Under the pieces are notes generated by a model. That model searched no databases and had not been told where the DNA came from. It saw nothing but the letters and a program-made list of their open reading frames with translations. Shown here piece after piece: positions 59,858-64,000 of a stretch of 64,000 bases of DNA. Each line of letters starts with the position of its first letter. The stretch's first letter is position 1. Origin of the DNA: Hypericum androsaemum (Eukaryota > Streptophyta > Magnoliopsida > Malpighiales > Hypericaceae); the NCBI GenBank assembly GCA_963995505.1, contig OZ023184.1, positions 15,126,228 through 15,190,227 on the forward strand. Reading direction: 5' to 3'. Made by a program: the position numbers and the translations under genes.

Positions 59858-60838
59858 GGGTTATTTTCCAAAAGGGGGTTAATTTCCCCGACAATTCCCT
59901 GAATGGGGTTGTCAGGGAATGTATTCCTTGTCTGGGGTTGAGCCGGAAACCGCTCCGGGCGGAGCGTTTTTTGGTTACCCAAAACCGCTCACCCTGGGGC
60001 GTTATTTCTTATACCAGAAACTGCTCCCGGAGGAGCGTTTTGTTTTATACCACAAAACGCTCCCAAGGGAGCGTTTTGTTTTATTTGTTTTTATACCACA
60101 ACCTTAGCATTTTTTAATACCACAACGGTCCTCCTGGAGCAATTTTTTTTACCAAAAAGCTCACCAATTTAATTCCAATTGTCCCATTTAAACCAGACCC
60201 TGGATTATACACGTATGCTTGCAATAAATCTCTTAAATTTTTGTCGTAATAAATCTCAGATTTCATTATTTTTTTAACTTTTACCTATATAATATATATG
60301 GTAGTATAAGTTATTGGGCAATTAACATCTGTAATAACGAGTCCACCCTGGCAAAACATCCACAATATACGATAGAAACTTTTAATTTATTTTGTTAATT
60401 ATCTGAAAACTAGAAAATTAAAATTGAAGTAAACCGATGGCTTAAAAAATAATAAAGCAACGAAAAGTCATTAAAAAAATGCTACCACAAACCGCTCCCG
60501 CGGGAGCGTTTTGTTTTTAACCAAAAATCGCTCCCGGGGGAGCGTTTTCCTTTCAACCAAAACCGACCAAAACCGCTCCCGGGGGAGCGTTTTCTTTTTT
60601 TCCCAACCAAAAACCGCTCCCCCGGAGCATTTTTTTTAACCAAAAAAATTTACCACAAACCGCTCCTGGAGCAGTTTTTGGCAAAACAAAAAACACGCTG
60701 CCCGAGCAGCGGTTTCGTGCGAAGGAAAAACGCTCCCCGCTGAGCGGTTTCTGGCTCGACCCCAGACAAGGAAAACATCCTCTGACAACCCCATTCAGGG
60801 AATTGTCGGGGAAATTAACCCCTTTTGGAAAATTCCCC
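59858..60838. mobile_element. Mutator-type non-autonomous element packed with palindromes
   Basis: A 981-bp element with inverted terminal repeats of about 90 bp (left GGGTTATTTTCCAAAAGG.., right arm reversed GGGGAATTTTCCAAAAGG..; both continue TTCCCTGAATGGGG and CTTGTCTGGGG). A perfect 10-bp duplication, CAAGTAAGGT, flanks it (59848-59857, 60839-60848); 9-11 bp duplications are typical of MULEs. Inside each arm stand about six hairpin units of the form AAACCGCTCC(n)GGAGCGTTTT, spaced by T-rich and ACCACAA linkers, around an AT-rich centre (60150-60470). No coding capacity. Confidence 0.88.
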
Positions 60839-60848
60839 CAAGTAAGGT

Positions 60849-62758
60849 TGTTTATTTTAGAGGGGAGAGAGAGAGAGTGTTGTCAGTCAAGCCGCGTCTC
60901 TCGGGGGTTGGCCCCTTTAACTTTAAACGCGCAAACTCGCTTCCCAATCCCATCTCTTTTATCTCTTCTTGTCTTTATTTGTTGTCCATTTCTTGACGAT
61001 GCCAATATTATATTATTAGACTTCCAAATTTGTGCGTTTGGGTCAACTTCTCACGTACCTGCCTGCCACCGAGACAATACTTTGAGAAAATATGTTGCCA
61101 TTTACGAAGAATAAATTTATTATCTAGTGATTTTGCTTTCATTTTTGGAATAGTTAATTTTCAGATTGACAACTTAGTGACAAATTTTAATTATGATTAG
61201 TTTTTTAAGGAATATCGTTGTTTGAACTGACATAACAAATGTGATTCACCTATACGTCCTACATATTGTATGCCTCCTAGAAAGCATGTTGGAATACATG
61301 AATTTTTCGGTCAAAGTCTCATTTGCTATGTCAGAGCTAACAAGGAGCGTGAAAAATGAAGTATCGTGGGCGTGACAATCCACACTGGTAGCAGTTAATT
61401 AAAACGTTAATTATGTTTATGAATTTGTAACTGAAAGTATCAATTTAAAACCACAAAATTAAAGTGAAACAACAATATTAAAGTGAATTATAAAAAAAAC
61501 AATGGAATGGATCTAAAGTGACGTGAGAAATGATTTTTTTCCAGAATTTTTAACCGTGTGTAATTAATTACGATTTGGGTTCAACTTTATTTATATTAAA
61601 TACATTTTGAAACACGGATAATTGTTTCTTAAATATGCACATTTTTTAATTTGATGAATTTAAGTAAAATTGCACATGATTTATTGTCGCACATATTGAA
61701 GATCGTGGATCTACTGCTTTAGTGAGGAACTAAAAAGTATATGGTGTCCACCATTTTTAGTGAGAACTTCGTTCACTTTTTTGAGTACTTCATTCGTTGG
61801 GTTGGATTAATAGCAGTTGTTTAATTGTATAGAGACGAGGTTGGATGGCTGGTCCGACCAAAAATAGAAGAAATTTGGATCGTTATCAGGTCCGTTTTTA
61901 AAAATATTAATTTTTATTTTTCCATTTCATTCAAGTGTGAATCTTTCAAAAAGGGGAATTAAGTCCTATTTATAGTCAGAAAAAAGTGATAACACAACTT
62001 ATTTCTAATATGTCGTTAAATGAGTGTTTAAATAATTTTGTCTAAATTATTAAAAAAAAAATATTTTTCTACCACATCAAACTTATACAAGATGTGTAAC
62101 AAACTTAACAAGCTGGTTCTCGTATAATTTCTATTATATCCACCCTCATGGATATAATTTTTTTATCATCTCCCACTCAATCATGAAGGAAAAATTTTCG
62201 AGCTTCTATATTCATACTTGGCAGATAGACTATGCAAGTAGAATATAACAAGTGTATTTAACTATTCGGCCATTGTAGCATCTTAGTATACTTCGTATCT
62301 CAGATTCTAACTCATAATCATTTTTTTTACGTTATATTTTCAAATATTCGTGTTTCTATTATTATGTTACTCTCAATATAACATGCTAACCGGTAAATCA
62401 TGAATCATTTAGAATGTGATTGATAAACAATTTTTATCTCAAACTATATTTTTTCATCATGACTTGCTATCTTTTATATTCAATTCCGCCAAGAATACCA
62501 AGAACTGTAATCATGTACAGACAATAATATGGTTACAATCTCCTGATAAAGAGACATCAAAGTAGTTGGTACATGTGAAACCGTAACACCGACGGTTTAG
62601 ATTTCTTATGTTGGTGTCGGTTTCATTTAGTTGGCATATGACGCAATACCGACCTAAACTCACCCTTAGAACTCATTAGGATATACAATTTTCCAGCAGA
62701 TGGACTTTCTTTTAAACAAGGAGTTGAGATTTCTTGCAGCGGAAAAGAATTGTGCTCT
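60849..62758. other. AT-rich intergenic stretch
   Basis: A 103-codon + ORF (60803-61114) overlaps the MULE end and has no family motif. The final 200 bp probably hold the 3' UTR of the arabinofuranosidase gene. Confidence 0.4.
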
Positions 62759-63941
62759 CTATACAGACGATGCAGATATGGCGTCAGTTCCGCGGATCCG
62801 GATGGGATTCGAATCCATTTGCAAATCAATTGAAGTTAAAGAGTATGGAGAAAGTATAACATCCATGTCCTTGCCAGCATTGCTCAGCAGACTTTGTGTT
62901 GGCACCACCTGCACACCGAAGAGCGGCACGAAACAACGCATGATCCGTGTTCATGGAGCGAATACAGTAAAGGATGCAGGAAGAAGATGCCTATCGAAGT
63001 TATGGCTAGCATCCGAAGTTGGAATATATGCTTCCTAGCAAAAATGTGGTTTACCTTCTTAGGCTGTTGGAAGGTATTTTCGTCCATCGGATTGGTAGAA
63101 GTGAGGACCGTCTTTGTCCCGGACAATTTGTGGTAGTTTTGTCCCAATCCATTGATCGATACCTTCAGATTCACCTTGCTGCTGGCGAAGTTCACGACCT
63201 GAAAGAGTCCGAAAGGCGAGAAGTTGTTCAATCAATAGCATTCAGAGTATAATCATTGAAATTTTGTCATTTACAGACCTTTATTTTCAGGTAGGTTTTA
63301 TTGTCGAGAGAAGTTTGCCACGTAATAGCCGATGCAACAATCGACACAGGGGAGTTTGACTTAAGTGTGGCATTGAGAAGAGTGGCGCCACTCGAATCAG
63401 CGAAGAATTGTTGCATCCAGTAACTTGGAGTCCCGTATAGGTGGGAGGAGTTGAAGACAATTGCATCTGGATTCCACCTTCATGACAGGTTTACTAAGAT
63501 GTAATACAGTCCTTGCAATTACAACATTGCGAATCTAAGTTTAGCAGCAACCCGTAAATTTACCGTCTATCGTTGGCATGCACGAACAGGGGAGCGTAGC
63601 TCGCCATCTCGACAACATCACTGCAAAAAAAAGACTCAGACGATTCATTGGTAACTACAGGTTTAACAAGTATCGACGAAAAACCTGTTCTTTTCGACCC
63701 CGATCAAGAATGCAGCTTCTCCAAGTGCTGCTAAAAGACTCCCGGTGCCAGCATCTTTTCCGGTCACCGCATACTCGCTCACGAAAGCCTGTGAAAAATT
63801 CAATTGCTTGCTGCTATTCACTATGCTTTGAGTCGATCAAACAAGCATGTCGTTAAGAAGCGTTAATACCTTTGGGCCGCTGCGAGATGCCGCATCAAAT
63901 TTACTCTTCTTCGAGAACATGTCGTTTGCAGACGTATAAAT
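62759..63941 (-). CDS. Alpha-L-arabinofuranosidase (GH51, ASD1-like), 3' exons
   Basis: Secreted GH51 enzymes release arabinose from wall arabinans and arabinoxylans. Six exons in phase give the last 241 residues: 63870-63941 (IYTSANDMFSKKSKFD), 63685-63788 (FVSEYAVTGKDAGTG), 63564-63620 (DVVEMASYAPLFVHANDRR), 63279-63477 (WNPDAIVFNSSHLYGTPSYW), 63055-63198 (VVNFASSKVNLKVSINGLG), and 62759-62908 (GKDMDVILSPYSLTSIDL, stop TAG 62759-62761). FVSEYAV holds the Glu that serves as nucleophile in the family (E of SEYA). The N-terminal part, with the acid/base Glu, lies beyond the window end. All introns are GT-AG and no lesion is visible. Confidence 0.93.
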
Positions 63942-64000
63942 CTAACAGAGATATCATTCAAGAAAAGCTCAGTTTCTTAACCAACAGCTATATGAGGAAG

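Noticed and set aside
59919..60107. Small ORF in the palindrome-rich element
   Set aside because: Repeats of the hairpin unit read as peptide; no support as a gene.
59940..60760. Possible CRISPR-like or bacterial attachment array
   Set aside because: Units are palindromic with unequal linkers inside a transposon with a 10-bp duplication in a plant genome; not a CRISPR array.

Overview
The window is nuclear DNA of a flowering plant, most likely a eudicot. Genes carry many short GT-AG introns, intergenic DNA is AT-rich, the proteins belong to plant families (UGT82A-type glycosyltransferase, VQ-motif protein, CKI1-type histidine kinase, GH51 arabinofuranosidase), and plant TE types are present (chromovirus, TRIM, hAT, MULE). 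The species cannot be told from the sequence. There is one 200-N assembly gap (24395-24594).

Layout. 1-1021 (+): broken 3' end of a UDP-arabinose 4-epimerase gene. 1451-6542 (-): complete 13-exon ER-lumenal HSP70-17/GRP170 gene ending in HDEL. 7080-9130: PPR relic and a 695-bp solo LTR. 9950-11422 (-): OTU deubiquitinase gene broken by two stops and a frameshift. 13021-17633: dead hAT transposon (-) with a 1,960-bp copia-type element nested in it. 20704-23684 (+): intact UGT82A1-like glycosyltransferase. 26387-31549 (+): intact PAT1 decapping activator. 32926-43489 (-): carnosine N-methyltransferase-like gene with two in-frame TGA codons, a TRIM in an intron and a young 5.2-kb chromovirus near its 5' end. 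44300-45950 (+): CKI1-like histidine kinase pseudogene. 47.2-50.6 kb: duplicated segment holding two tiny two-exon zinc-ribbon genes. 50.8-51.5 kb (-): unrecognised gene piece. 52.2-53.2 kb (+): dead LINE 3' end. 53974-54550: second copy of the G-box-rich solo LTR. 56986-57630 (-): single-exon VQ-motif gene. 58.7-60.85 kb: three non-autonomous DNA elements, one a 981-bp Mutator-type element packed with CGCTCC/GGAGCG palindromes. 62759-63941 (-): 3' exons of an alpha-L-arabinofuranosidase gene running off the window.

The genes do not form one pathway. The order OTU protease - UGT82A - PAT1 matches the adjacent Arabidopsis loci At3g22260, At3g22250 and At3g22270 as I remember them, so the core is probably a conserved block later loaded with transposons. 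UDP-arabinose epimerase and arabinofuranosidase both act on cell-wall arabinose but lie at opposite ends. The least familiar items are the duplicated zinc-ribbon mini-genes and the palindrome-packed MULE.
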